Shown piece after piece: positions 1 through 8,334 of a DNA stretch of 64,000 nt. The position numbers were made by a program, and so were the translations under genes. The notes below the pieces were generated by a model. That model was given only the letters and a program-made list of their open reading frames with translations. It was not told where the DNA came from and made no database searches. The DNA comes from VRUE01 sp963714155 (GTDB taxonomy: Bacteria > Actinomycetota > Thermoleophilia > Solirubrobacterales > 70-9), in the NCBI GenBank assembly GCA_963714155.1, contig OY970236.1, positions 2,418,001 through 2,482,000 of the forward strand, given 5' to 3'. How positions within the stretch are numbered: position 1 is the first letter of the stretch; each line of letters opens with the position of its first letter.

Positions 1-322
1 TGTAGCGCTCGTGCTCAGCTACGCAGGCATCGCGGCACTCGGCGTCGACCTCCTCGATGTCGGCCTTGGCGGCGGCGATCCGCCAATCGACCAGGAAGCG
101 GCGCAGCCGTTCGCGCACGCCCGCGTCCTCGAGCTGGTCGGCGAGGACGGGGGTGATCGTCATCGTCAGCCGCTCGGCCACCTCCAGCACCGGCAGGTAG
201 GAACGAATGACGGCATCGAACAACCACTCCTCGCCAAACGGATAGGTCCCAAAGCCCTCGACGTAGGGCATGTGGGAGTGGAGGACGATGGCGAGGTCGC
301 CGGCGCTCTCCTCAGGGGCCAT
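1..322 (-). CDS. GH57 1,4-alpha-glucan branching enzyme, N-terminal part (cut by window edge)
   Basis: The first 107 or so residues are readable on the minus strand from an ATG at 322; the rest lies outside the window. The start contains the beta-strand motif HSHMPYVEG followed by a PFGEEWL block. These are typical of actinobacterial GH57/DUF1957 branching enzymes, which form alpha-1,6 branches in cytoplasmic alpha-glucans. The ATG lies inside the last codons of the methyltransferase gene (11-nt overlap), so the two are almost certainly co-translated. Mycobacterial Rv3030 (methyltransferase) and Rv3031 (GH57) have the same order, in the locus linked to methylglucose lipopolysaccharide. Family assignment is firm; the exact glucan product is inference. 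Confidence 0.85.
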   Translation of the reverse strand, partial: MAPEESAGDLAIVLHSHMPYVEGFGTYPFGEEWLFDAVIRSYLPVLEVAERLTMTITPVLADQLEDAGVRERLRRFLVDWRIAAAKADIEEVDAECRDACVAEHERY

Positions 323-1076
323 GGCAGACAGCGAGGAAGTCGAGCGCGCGGTCGAGGTCGCCCTGCCTGAGGGCGAAGTCGGAGCTGTTGATCGCGGGTG
401 TGAAGCGATCATAGAAAGGCTTGCTCAGGCCCAGTGCCTTGTGCACACGGTCCCAGCCGAGCTTCAGCGCCAGCTCATGAGCGCGCAGCTTGTGGGCGTG
501 GAAGAGCCCGTAGAGCTCCACCCGCGGGAAGTGCTCCTCGCAAAGCTGGCGGAACTCGGCGGCGCGGTACTCGCGCACGTGCCAGGGGTTGTCGGACTTC
601 TCCGCCCCGGGGGGCGCCAGGGTCAGCAAGTTCGGCGTCGAGACGTAGGCGACTCCGCCCGGCTCGAGCATCGAGCTGAAGTGGTCGAGGATCGCGCCGG
701 CGTCCTGGACGTGCTCGATCGTCTGCAGGAAGACGACGGCGTCACAGGGTTCGGCGAAGCTTTCGACCAGGTCGCGCTCGAAGCGCAGGTTAGGGCGGAC
801 GTAGCGCAGGCGGGCGTGCTCGTGAGCCTCCGGGTTGGCGTCGACGCCAACGACGCTCGCCGCAGAGCCGGCGAGCACGTTCGAGCCGTAGCCCTCGCCG
901 CAGGCCATGTCGACCACGCGCACGCCGCCGAGCCGCGCCGCAATCCACTGGTAGACGACGAGGTGGCGCTGGTACCAGTAGTTCTCCTCGGGCACGTCGG
1001 GCAGGGTGCGCTCGCCGGTCAGCGGCAGCGGCGGCACCCCGTCGGGCTGGTTGAGCTGGACGTATTCGCGTGTCAC
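312..1076 (-). CDS. class I SAM-dependent methyltransferase (Rv3030-like)
   Basis: A 254-residue protein if started at GTG 1076. The open frame continues upstream into the neighbouring gene, but that stretch has no methyltransferase character. The N-terminal block LPLTGERTLPDV is followed by a Rossmann motif I in VVDMACGEGYGSNVL, then an acidic motif II (VVGVDANPEA) and a motif IV-like VVFLQTIEHV. It belongs to the Methyltransf_11/23 fold. The gene overlaps the GH57 gene start by 11 nt. In mycobacteria the equivalent pair participates in methylated polysaccharide synthesis, so sugar methylation is the best guess. No convincing Shine-Dalgarno precedes the GTG, so the start is provisional. Confidence 0.8.
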   Translation of the reverse strand: MTREYVQLNQPDGVPPLPLTGERTLPDVPEENYWYQRHLVVYQWIAARLGGVRVVDMACGEGYGSNVLAGSAASVVGVDANPEAHEHARLRYVRPNLRFERDLVESFAEPCDAVVFLQTIEHVQDAGAILDHFSSMLEPGGVAYVSTPNLLTLAPPGAEKSDNPWHVREYRAAEFRQLCEEHFPRVELYGLFHAHKLRAHELALKLGWDRVHKALGLSKPFYDRFTPAINSSDFALRQGDLDRALDFLAVCHGP

Positions 1077-1142
1077 CAGCGGGGACCGTATTGAGCAGCC
1101 TCCAACTCGTGCGTTACGCCGATCCGCGTAGAGTTCCGCGCC

Positions 1143-2060
1143 ATGCCAGCCTCCCCCACCGCGACCGCGGATCACATCAAGGACGTCAACACCCGCTACC
1201 ACGACGCCGCCGCCGACGAGTACGACGCCAAGTGGGGCATCGACTTCGGCGCCACCGGCCAGGAGCAGGTGCGCCAGAAGCTGGTCAAGGCGCTGGGCGG
1301 CAAGGACGGGGCCAGCTTCGGCCGCGGGCTGGAGATCGGCTCCGGCACCGGCTACTTCTCGCTCAACCTGCTGCAGCTCGGCGCGATCGAGAGCCTCACC
1401 GCGACCGATATCTCGCCGGGGATGCTGAAGCGCCTGGCCAACACCGCCGCCGGCCTGGGCCTCGAGGTTGAGACGGTTCAAACCGAGGCCGAGGTGCTGC
1501 CCTTCGAGGACGAGAGCTTCGACCTCGTCTTCGGCCACGCCGTCCTCCACCACATCCCCGACCTCGACAAGGCCTTTGCCGAATTCCGCCGCGTGTTGCG
1601 CCCCGGCGGGGCGATCGCCTTCGCCGGCGAGCCCTCCCGCTACGGCGACCGCCTGGCGGCACTGCCCAAGCGCGCCGGCCTGTTCGCGGCGCCCGCCTGG
1701 CGGCGCGTCGTCGGGGCCAGCGCGCGCGCCGTCGCCGAGGGCGAGCAGTCCCACGACCACTCCCTGGAGAGCGAGGTCGACGTTCACGCCTTCGCCCCCG
1801 CCGACCTACGCCGTTTTCTGCGCGACGCCGGCTTCGAGGAGCGCCACGTCGGTGGCGAGGAGCTGCTCGCCAACGCCTGGGGCTGGGGCCTGCGCACAGT
1901 CGAGTCGAGCGCCGAGCCCGAATCGATCTCCTGGGGCTGGCGCCGCTTCGCCTTCAACAGCTACATGGCGCTGCAGAAGGTCGACAGCCGCCTGCTCGAG
2001 CCCCACCTCCCCGCCGAGCTCTTCTACAACCTGCTCGTCTCCGGCCGCAAGCCGGCCTAG
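1143..2060 (+). CDS. class I SAM-dependent methyltransferase
   Basis: A 305-residue soluble protein, divergent from the preceding methyltransferase with 66 bp between their starts. Motif I is LEIGSGTGYFSLNL (residues about 62-75), followed by the acidic strand LTATDISPGM, and a motif III/IV region with FGHAVLHHIPD and EFRRVLRPGGAI. This is the Methyltransf_11 pattern seen in ubiquinone/menaquinone and small-molecule methyltransferases. The C-terminal 130 residues are not recognisable and may form the acceptor pocket. The substrate cannot be told from the sequence. The divergent arrangement suggests a shared control region at 1077-1142, but I see no clear operator there. Confidence 0.8.
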   Translation: MPASPTATADHIKDVNTRYHDAAADEYDAKWGIDFGATGQEQVRQKLVKALGGKDGASFGRGLEIGSGTGYFSLNLLQLGAIESLTATDISPGMLKRLANTAAGLGLEVETVQTEAEVLPFEDESFDLVFGHAVLHHIPDLDKAFAEFRRVLRPGGAIAFAGEPSRYGDRLAALPKRAGLFAAPAWRRVVGASARAVAEGEQSHDHSLESEVDVHAFAPADLRRFLRDAGFEERHVGGEELLANAWGWGLRTVESSAEPESISWGWRRFAFNSYMALQKVDSRLLEPHLPAELFYNLLVSGRKPA

Positions 2061-2063
2061 CTC

Positions 2064-3185
2064 CTAGCGCCTTTTCGGCTCACGCCGGGCGCGGAAGAGC
2101 TTGACGCCCGTGTCGATGCCCTTGAGCTTGCGCTCGCCGGCAAACGAGTAGTGGAAATCATCGCCGGCGGCGTCCTTGGCCGCAGCGTCCAGCAGCACGC
2201 TGCCCGGCCGGGCGACGGCGGTGAGGCGGCTGGCGAGGTTGACCGCGCGACCGTAGTAGTCGCCGGACTGGGCGATGGTCGGTCCGACCGCCATCCCAGC
2301 GCGCAGGAAGGGGAACTCCTCGCCTTCGCCCTCGGCAGCATCGATCAGCTCCAGCGCCGCCTCGAGCAGCGGCTCCACCTCGACCGAGACGAGCATCGCC
2401 GCGTCGCCGATCATCTTCACCAGCCGCACGGGGGGTTCGGCCACGGCGGCCGCCATTTCCTCGAAGCGCCCGGCGACCAAGCCCAACTCCTCGGGCGCGA
2501 TCTCCTCGCCGAGGCGGGTGAACTCGACCAGGTCGGCGAAGCAGACGGCGCGGTCGACGGAGCCACTGATCTCACCCGAGGCAAGGTCAGCGGCACCGAT
2601 CACGTCACGGCGGATCTGCTCCAAGGTGTGCGCCCGCAGGGCGTAGAGCAGGGTCGGCTCGAAGACCGGCAGCATCTGGTCGGCCGCATCGGCGAAGCGC
2701 AGGGCGAGGTCGCGCTCGGTGTCGCCGGGCTGCATCAGGGTGCGGACCATCAGCTCGCGGTTGCCCTCGGCGATCCGCGCCGTCGCCATACCGATCGTCC
2801 GCGCCACCTGCAGGATGCCGTCCTCCGGCAGGCCGGCGTCGTAGAAAGCCTTGGTCCGCCGAGCCGCTTCGAGGTCGGAGTCGGTGAGGATCCGCTCGTC
2901 GGGATCCGGATAGGGAAGGCCGAGTGCCGCCGAGGCCTGCTGCAGGAGGTTCAGATCAGCACCGGAGAGCTCGGCGATTTCACGCGGCGAGTAGCGCGGG
3001 CCGTCGCCGGCGATGCGGCGCTCGACCGGCAGCAGGGTCAGGCGACCCGCCTGCACCGCTTCGCGCAGCTCATCGAGCTCCACCCCTTCTCCTGCCAGCT
3101 GTTCGAGCAGGATCAGGCGGTCGCGGCGTGCATCACCTTCGAGTCCGTCGAGCAGTCCCTCGGCTTCGAAGTCGATCATCGCCAC
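2064..3185 (-). CDS. class III adenylate cyclase, soluble, Rv1264-like architecture
   Basis: A 373-residue protein with no membrane segments. Residues 1-200 form a regulatory region resembling the pH-sensing N-terminus of Rv1264. Residues 210-365 are a class III cyclase homology domain. The metal-binding Asp lies in CFADLVEFT (Asp218) and the second in KMIGD (257-261). That motif also carries the Lys expected for adenine selection, and GDYYG near 298-302 supplies the partner Asp. The transition-state Asn and Arg lie in GRAVNLASRL (302-311). All catalytic positions look intact, so cAMP production is likely. Start is GTG 3185, or ATG 3179 two codons later. It follows the ggt gene by 55 bp on the same strand and may be the last gene of a parA-ftsZ-ggt-cyclase run. 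Confidence 0.85.
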   Translation of the reverse strand: MAMIDFEAEGLLDGLEGDARRDRLILLEQLAGEGVELDELREAVQAGRLTLLPVERRIAGDGPRYSPREIAELSGADLNLLQQASAALGLPYPDPDERILTDSDLEAARRTKAFYDAGLPEDGILQVARTIGMATARIAEGNRELMVRTLMQPGDTERDLALRFADAADQMLPVFEPTLLYALRAHTLEQIRRDVIGAADLASGEISGSVDRAVCFADLVEFTRLGEEIAPEELGLVAGRFEEMAAAVAEPPVRLVKMIGDAAMLVSVEVEPLLEAALELIDAAEGEGEEFPFLRAGMAVGPTIAQSGDYYGRAVNLASRLTAVARPGSVLLDAAAKDAAGDDFHYSFAGERKLKGIDTGVKLFRARREPKRR

Positions 3186-3240
3186 GCGGCCATTCTTGCG
3201 GTTGGCGACTTATGCGTCATATAGACGTACAAGTCGCCAG

Positions 3241-4746
3241 TCATGCCATCGCCACCGCGCCGCCACGGCGCGGATCGCCGCCGCCGCTGAGCGACCCGAT
3301 CGTGCGCTCGCGGGCGACTGCCTGGGTGCCGCCGAAGAAGAGGTTGATCGCCGGCCGCCGCAGGACCGGGATTCCGCGAGCCTCGATCCGGGCCAGGGCG
3401 TCCTCGTCGATCCCCGGCTCGGCCTGGACCGCACCGTCCTCGAAGTGCAGCCGTGGGGCTCGCACCGCGTCGCCCGCGCTCATGCCCTGCTCCACTGCCC
3501 GCACGATCGTCTGCAGGATCGCCGAGCGGATCCGGTTTGAGCCGGCACTGCCGAGCCCGAGCTCGATCTCGCCGTCGCGCAGCACCACGGTCGGCGCCAT
3601 CATCGAGGGCACCCGCCGTCCCGGCGCGATCGCGTGGAAGCCAAGCGGGTTGAGGTCCTCCTCGCCGAGCATGTTGTTGAGGATCACGCCGGTGCCGGGC
3701 ACGAGCACGCCGGAGCCGGAGCCGTTGGAGCAGGTGACGTTGGCGCACATCCCGTTGCGGTCGAGGGCGGAGATGTGGGTGGTGGAGCCGAGCAGGTCGC
3801 CCGCGGCGCGATCGAGCACGGCGCGATCGAGCAGGCTCGCCTCCAGACCATCGCCGTAGAGCGCCTCGGCGAAGGCCTCGCCGCGGGCGGCGTTGGCGGC
3901 GCCCATCGCCGCGACCAACTGCTCGGGACCACTGCGCTCGCCGAGCCGCTCGAGTAGGCCGAGGCAGTAGGCGATCAGGATCCCGCCCGAGGAGGGCGGC
4001 GGGTTGGTCAGCACCTCGGTGCCGCGGAAGCTGGCCCGGATCGGCTGCCGCTCGATCGGCTCGTAGGCAGCGATATCGCTGCGGCCAAGGGTGCCGCCGT
4101 GCTCGATCACGTGGTCGCTCAGCCTTGCCGCGACCTCGCCGCGGCAGAACGGCTCGGCACCCTCGGCGCCGAAGCGTTCAAGCGCTTCGGCCAGCTCGGC
4201 GAAGCGGAAGACCTCACCCTCACGCAGAGTGCGCCCGGCGGGGGCATAGAGATCCCGCGTGCCCGGCAGGCGGGCGTGGATCGGCGCGAGGATGTCGAGG
4301 ATGTAGGCCTGCTCGGCGTTGACCGGCGCGCCCTCGCGGGCCAGCTTGACCCCGGGCTTGACCAGCTCGGCGAGCGGCATCGTGCCAAAGCGCCGCAGGG
4401 TCAGCTCGAGGCCGGCGGCCGTTCCGGGAACCCCACAGGAAGCCGGGCCGACGTAGAACGTCTGCACGGTCTCGGCGTCGAAGTGGACCGGCACCGGAAC
4501 GAGCTCGGCGCCACGCTCGACCCCGTCGCGGCCGGGAGCGGCGACGAAGAAGTCGAGCAGCGCCGTCTCCCCCTCGTCGTGGACCATCATGAAACCGCCC
4601 GCCCCGAAGCCGGTCAGCGGGCTCTCAACCGCGAAGGAGGCCAAGACGGCGCAGACCGCGGCATCGACGGCGTTGCCGCCTTCGCGCAGCACCTGCGCCC
4701 CCGCCTCGGCGGAGAGTGGATGGCCGGCAGCGACAACCCCGCTCAT
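3241..4746 (-). CDS. gamma-glutamyltransferase family protein (Ntn hydrolase)
   Basis: A 501-residue protein covering the whole GGT fold: an N-terminal block with GGNAVDAAVCA and GFGAGGFMMV, and the autoprocessing site at GSTTHIS. The nucleophile is expected to be Thr322, the first Thr of the TTH triplet. The small-subunit oxyanion/substrate block PSMMAPTVV and GSAGSNRI are also present. There is no signal peptide, unlike classical periplasmic GGTs, so this copy is probably cytoplasmic. The family cleaves or transfers gamma-glutamyl groups; actinobacterial members may act on mycothiol or glutathione-like adducts, but nothing here decides that. It starts 15 bp after the ftsZ stop. Confidence 0.88.
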   Translation of the reverse strand: MSGVVAAGHPLSAEAGAQVLREGGNAVDAAVCAVLASFAVESPLTGFGAGGFMMVHDEGETALLDFFVAAPGRDGVERGAELVPVPVHFDAETVQTFYVGPASCGVPGTAAGLELTLRRFGTMPLAELVKPGVKLAREGAPVNAEQAYILDILAPIHARLPGTRDLYAPAGRTLREGEVFRFAELAEALERFGAEGAEPFCRGEVAARLSDHVIEHGGTLGRSDIAAYEPIERQPIRASFRGTEVLTNPPPSSGGILIAYCLGLLERLGERSGPEQLVAAMGAANAARGEAFAEALYGDGLEASLLDRAVLDRAAGDLLGSTTHISALDRNGMCANVTCSNGSGSGVLVPGTGVILNNMLGEEDLNPLGFHAIAPGRRVPSMMAPTVVLRDGEIELGLGSAGSNRIRSAILQTIVRAVEQGMSAGDAVRAPRLHFEDGAVQAEPGIDEDALARIEARGIPVLRRPAINLFFGGTQAVARERTIGSLSGGGDPRRGGAVAMA

Positions 4747-4761
4747 GGCGCGGGAGCCGCG

Positions 4762-6210
4762 TTACCCGGGCAGGAACTCAGGGACGTCGATGCCGCCGAG
4801 GTCGCCGGAGCGCTCGGGGCGTCGCCCGCGCGGCGCCTCTTTGGTGCGCCGGATGGTCGGCTCGGCAACCCGCCGCTGCGGGGCGGGGCGACCGTCGAAG
4901 CGGGTGGCGACCACGGTCACCCAGACCTGATCGTTGAGCTCCTCGTCGACGTTGGCGCCGAAGATGATGTTGGCGTCCGGATGGGCGGCTTCGCCGACCA
5001 GTTTGGCCGCCTCGCTGACCTCGACCAGGGAGAGGTCGGCGCCGCCGGTGATCGAGAGCAGGATCGCCCGGGCGCCCTCCATCGAGGTCTCGAGCAGCGG
5101 CGAGGAAATCGCTTTTTCGGCCGCCAGCACCGCCCGGTCGTTGCCATGGCCCATGCCGATGCCGAGCAACGCCCGGCCGGCCTCCGACATGATCGTGCGT
5201 ACGTCGGCGAAGTCGAGATTGATCACAGCGGGCAGCGTGACCAGGTCCGAGATGCCCTGCACGCCCTGGCGCAGGACGTCGTCGGCGACCTGGAAAGCCT
5301 CCACCATCGAAGTCTGTTGATCGAGCACCTCGAGCAGGCGGTCGTTGGGGACGACGATCAGCGTGTCGACCTCGGCGGCGAGTTCCTCGATGCCCTTGTT
5401 GGCCTGGTTGCCGCGGCGGCTGCCCTCGAAGCTGAACGGCTTGGTGACGATGCCGACGGTGAGCGCGCCGACCTCGCGGGCGAGGCGGGCGATCACCGGG
5501 GCTGCACCGGTACCCGTGCCGCCGCCGGCACCGGCGGCGACGAAGACCATGTCCGAGCCCTTGAGCAGGCGCTTGATCTTGTCCTGTTCCTCGAAGGCCG
5601 AGCGGTGGCCGAGCTCGGGATCGGCGCCGGCGCCAAGACCGCGCGTCGCCTCCTCACCGATGTGGACGGTGACGTCGGCCATGCAGAGCTGCAGCGACTG
5701 AAGATCGGTGTTGACCGCCATGAACTCGACACCCGGAATCCGCGCCTCAACCATCCGGTTGACCGCGTTCACACCACCGCCACCAACACCCACGACCCGA
5801 ATTACGGGCTGGTGGGGCTCCCCACTTCCCGGCGGCTCGTACTCCGGCTCCTCCCGCCCATAACGAGGCGATTCCACAATCGGCTCCAACTCCCGCCGAG
5901 CATGTGAAGGCTCCTCGGAGAAAACACGCTTCAGCCGCTCAGGAGGAGTCTCTTGATGCTCTTCGAGAGAGGGCTCCTCTGAACTCTGGTCGTAGGGTGC
6001 AGACGCCTCGTCCGCGGGTGGCGCTGTAGGGGGCACCGCCCCCGAGGACGCTTTAGCGACCGCAGGGGGTGGTGGGTCCCCTGCAGCGTCAGGACCCGCG
6101 GCCGATGCCTCTGGTCCCTCGTCAGTAGTCGGTCCCTCGTCAGTAGTCGAGCGGAAGAGGTCCGAAAGAGGCCCCTCTCGCATGCTGGCCCGCTTGTCAC
6201 GCCTGCTCAT
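4762..6210 (-). CDS. ftsZ: FtsZ-family tubulin GTPase with long acidic/proline-rich N-terminal tail
   Basis: A 482-residue protein. The FtsZ core begins near residue 137 (RVVGVGGGG). It has the tubulin signature GAGGGTGTG at 227-235 and the T7 catalytic loop NLDFAD at 331-336, so GTP hydrolysis should be intact. The C-terminus ends in a short IDVPEFLPG peptide resembling the conserved FtsZ tail that binds FtsA/SepF-like partners. The first 130 or so residues are low-complexity, rich in Pro, Glu and Ser, and unusual for FtsZ. The ATG at 6210 is chosen because AGGAGG-type Shine-Dalgarno bases at about 6220-6225 precede it; it overlaps parA by 14 nt. None of the usual division-cluster neighbours (ftsQ, murC, sepF, divIVA) is present; instead it follows parA. 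Confidence 0.9.
   Translation of the reverse strand: MSRRDKRASMREGPLSDLFRSTTDEGPTTDEGPEASAAGPDAAGDPPPPAVAKASSGAVPPTAPPADEASAPYDQSSEEPSLEEHQETPPERLKRVFSEEPSHARRELEPIVESPRYGREEPEYEPPGSGEPHQPVIRVVGVGGGGVNAVNRMVEARIPGVEFMAVNTDLQSLQLCMADVTVHIGEEATRGLGAGADPELGHRSAFEEQDKIKRLLKGSDMVFVAAGAGGGTGTGAAPVIARLAREVGALTVGIVTKPFSFEGSRRGNQANKGIEELAAEVDTLIVVPNDRLLEVLDQQTSMVEAFQVADDVLRQGVQGISDLVTLPAVINLDFADVRTIMSEAGRALLGIGMGHGNDRAVLAAEKAISSPLLETSMEGARAILLSITGGADLSLVEVSEAAKLVGEAAHPDANIIFGANVDEELNDQVWVTVVATRFDGRPAPQRRVAEPTIRRTKEAPRGRRPERSGDLGGIDVPEFLPG
6113..6148. repeat. 18-bp tandem duplication inside the ftsZ tail
   Basis: Two perfect back-to-back copies of an 18-bp unit (6113-6130 and 6131-6148) encode the duplicated peptide TTDEGP-TTDEGP in the disordered N-terminal tail of FtsZ. 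The unit length is a multiple of three, so copy-number change keeps the frame. It is a likely slippage site where tail length could vary between strains. Confidence 0.85.
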
Positions 6211-7348
6211 GTGCCAGGACCTCCTTCGCCAGGTCTCGGTAGTAGCCCGCAGCGTTGCTCTGCGGATCGTACTTGAGCACACTCGCACCCTTGACCGGAG
6301 CCTCGGCGAACTTGATCGCCTTGCGAATGCGTGATTTGAAGACGAGCTCGCCGAAGTTCTCCTCGAGGATCTCGACCGCCTCCTTGGCGTGGACGGTGCG
6401 GGTGTCGAGCATCGTCGGCAGGATGCCCTCGATCTTGACCGCCGGGTTGAGGTTCTCCTGGATCATCTTCAGCGTGTTCTGCAGCTGGACCAGGCCGCGC
6501 ATCGAGAGGTACTCGCACTGCACGGGGACGATCACCTTGTTGGCGGCGGTGAGCGCGTTGATCGTCAGCAGCCCAAGGCTGGGCGGCGTGTCGATGCAGA
6601 CGAAGTCGTAGTTGGCCGAGACTTCCTTCAGCGACTTCTCCAGCGAGCGCTCGCGGCCGATCTTGGTGCTCATCGCGATCTCGGCGCCGGCCAGGTCGAT
6701 CGAGGCGACGGCGATGTCGATCTCGCGGTGCTGGATGATCTCGGCCATCGGCATGTCGTGGACGAGCACGTCATAAAGGCTCTTCTCGACCTTGTCCGGA
6801 TCGATCCCCTGGCTCATCGTCAGGTTCCCCTGCGGGTCCAGGTCCACGCAGAGCACCCGGTGCCCGGACTCGGCAAAGGCAACGGCAAGATTCAGCGTCG
6901 TCGTCGTCTTGGCGACCCCGCCCTTCTGGTTGGCGAAGGCGATGATCTCGGCCCGCTTGACCGGCGCCTCCGGCTCAGCCTGCTGCTTCACCACAACCTC
7001 ATGTCTGCTCGGCGCGAGCAGGTCCCGCGGCATGAACCGCTCGGGCTCAGCCGGCTCGGGCTCAGCAATCTCAGCTTCAGCTGCCGGTTCCGCCGGCGTC
7101 GCTACCTCAGCTACCTCCGGGGCCGATGCAGGAACGTCAACCTCAACCGCCTCTCCGGCGGGTGGCGTGGAGGAGGGGACGTCGCCCGCAGCTTGCGAGG
7201 ACGACGTGCCCTCCTGCGCGACAGGACCCGCCGGCGGGGGGGTCTCGGGGATAGCTTCCTCCATCTGCTCCAACTCCTCGACAATTGGATGCGGCTCATC
7301 CACGACGGGGGTGGGCGCGAACTTGTTCTTGCGGCTAAGGAATCCCAT
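6197..7348 (-). CDS. ParA/Soj-family ATPase with acidic N-terminal tail
   Basis: A 383-residue protein. Residues 1-130 are a low-complexity tail rich in Pro, Ala and Glu. From residue 133 it is a typical ParA fold with deviant Walker A KGGVAKTTT (142-150), the Walker A' DLDPQGN and the Walker B-like DFVCIDTPPS. Such ATPases dimerise with ATP and position DNA or protein cargo. There is no parB next to it, so it is probably an orphan ParA. The downstream ftsZ overlaps it by 14 nt, with its Shine-Dalgarno inside parA, which implies translational coupling. That suggests a link between this ATPase and FtsZ placement, similar in idea to MipZ or PomZ systems (inference). Confidence 0.88.
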   Translation of the reverse strand: MGFLSRKNKFAPTPVVDEPHPIVEELEQMEEAIPETPPPAGPVAQEGTSSSQAAGDVPSSTPPAGEAVEVDVPASAPEVAEVATPAEPAAEAEIAEPEPAEPERFMPRDLLAPSRHEVVVKQQAEPEAPVKRAEIIAFANQKGGVAKTTTTLNLAVAFAESGHRVLCVDLDPQGNLTMSQGIDPDKVEKSLYDVLVHDMPMAEIIQHREIDIAVASIDLAGAEIAMSTKIGRERSLEKSLKEVSANYDFVCIDTPPSLGLLTINALTAANKVIVPVQCEYLSMRGLVQLQNTLKMIQENLNPAVKIEGILPTMLDTRTVHAKEAVEILEENFGELVFKSRIRKAIKFAEAPVKGASVLKYDPQSNAAGYYRDLAKEVLAHEQA

Positions 7349-8334
7349 TGCGCGGGTATTCGCATAGCCACCCGCTTTTCCTGCCAGCCTCAGAAATTGC
7401 TAGGAATCACCCGGTAACCGATCTCCTCGACAAGCGACTGGTCTTCGTCACCGGCAAGGGCGGCGTCGGCAAGACCACGGTCGCCGTGGCGCTTGGCCTG
7501 CGCGCCGCGGCCGAAGGCAAGCGGACGATCGTCTGCGAGGTCTCCTCGCAGGAGAACGCCTCGCGGATGTTCGAGCACACCGAGGTCGGCTTCCACGAGG
7601 TCGAGATGGAGGAGAACCTCTGGTCGATCTCGATTGACCCCGACGAGTCGATGCGCGAGTACGTGCTGCTGCAGCTGAAGGTGAGGGCGATGCGCGACAT
7701 GCTCTTCCGCAGCCGCATCTTCAACTACCTCGCCGCCGCCACGCCCGGGCTCAAGGAGCTGGTCACGATCGGCAAGATCTGGGAGCTGGCCCAGCTCGAC
7801 CGCAAGGTCAAGAGCGGGCGCAAGTACGACCTGGTTATCGTCGACGCGCCCGCCACCGGCCACGGCATCGGCTTCCTGCAGACGCCGCGCACCTTCGCCG
7901 CGATCGCCCGGGTCGGCCCGATCCACTCCCAAGCGCAGCAGCTCGATCGCTTGATCACCGACCGCGAGCACACTGGGGTGGCGATCGTCGCCCTGCCCGA
8001 GGAGATGCCGGTCAACGAGTCGGCCACGCTCGAGCGCGACCTGCTCGACGACGTCGGCGTCGCCGTCGACCGCGTCTATATGAACGGCCTCTACCCGGAG
8101 CGCTTCTCGGGCGAAGAGGCCGAGCAGCTGGCCGCGCTTGCCGGCGAGGAGGACGCTGGCCTGCGCGCGGCGGTGCGGGCCGGGCTCTCCGAGCACAACC
8201 GGGCTCGCTCCCAGCGCGCCCAGCTGGCCCGTCTGCGGCGGCGGGTGCAGGCCCCGGTCAAGTCGCTGCCTTTCCTCTTCGAGCCGGATCTCGGCATCGA
8301 GGGCGCCCGCCAGCTGGCGAGGAAGCTGGGCTGA
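7348..8334 (+). CDS. Get3/ArsA-like ATPase, first of a tandem pair
   Basis: A 328-residue P-loop ATPase of the ArsA/Get3 family. It has Walker A GKGGVGKTT (36-44), a switch block LVIVDAPATGHG and a C-terminal LPFLFEP block. It lacks the metal-binding or anion-pump features of true ArsA and resembles the first member of the mycobacterial Rv3679/Rv3680 pair (BagA/BagB). The only standard start before the P-loop in this frame is TTG 7348, which shares one base with the ATG of divergent parA. A rarer start near residue 17 is possible. The next gene overlaps by one base (ATGA), so the pair is a two-gene operon probably making a heteromer. Confidence 0.82.
   Translation: MRGYSHSHPLFLPASEIARNHPVTDLLDKRLVFVTGKGGVGKTTVAVALGLRAAAEGKRTIVCEVSSQENASRMFEHTEVGFHEVEMEENLWSISIDPDESMREYVLLQLKVRAMRDMLFRSRIFNYLAAATPGLKELVTIGKIWELAQLDRKVKSGRKYDLVIVDAPATGHGIGFLQTPRTFAAIARVGPIHSQAQQLDRLITDREHTGVAIVALPEEMPVNESATLERDLLDDVGVAVDRVYMNGLYPERFSGEEAEQLAALAGEEDAGLRAAVRAGLSEHNRARSQRAQLARLRRRVQAPVKSLPFLFEPDLGIEGARQLARKLG

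Noticed and set aside
4099..5907. 602-codon open frame on the plus strand over ftsZ and ggt
   Set aside because: High-GC shadow of the minus-strand genes; no recognisable domain, while the minus strand gives full FtsZ and GGT.
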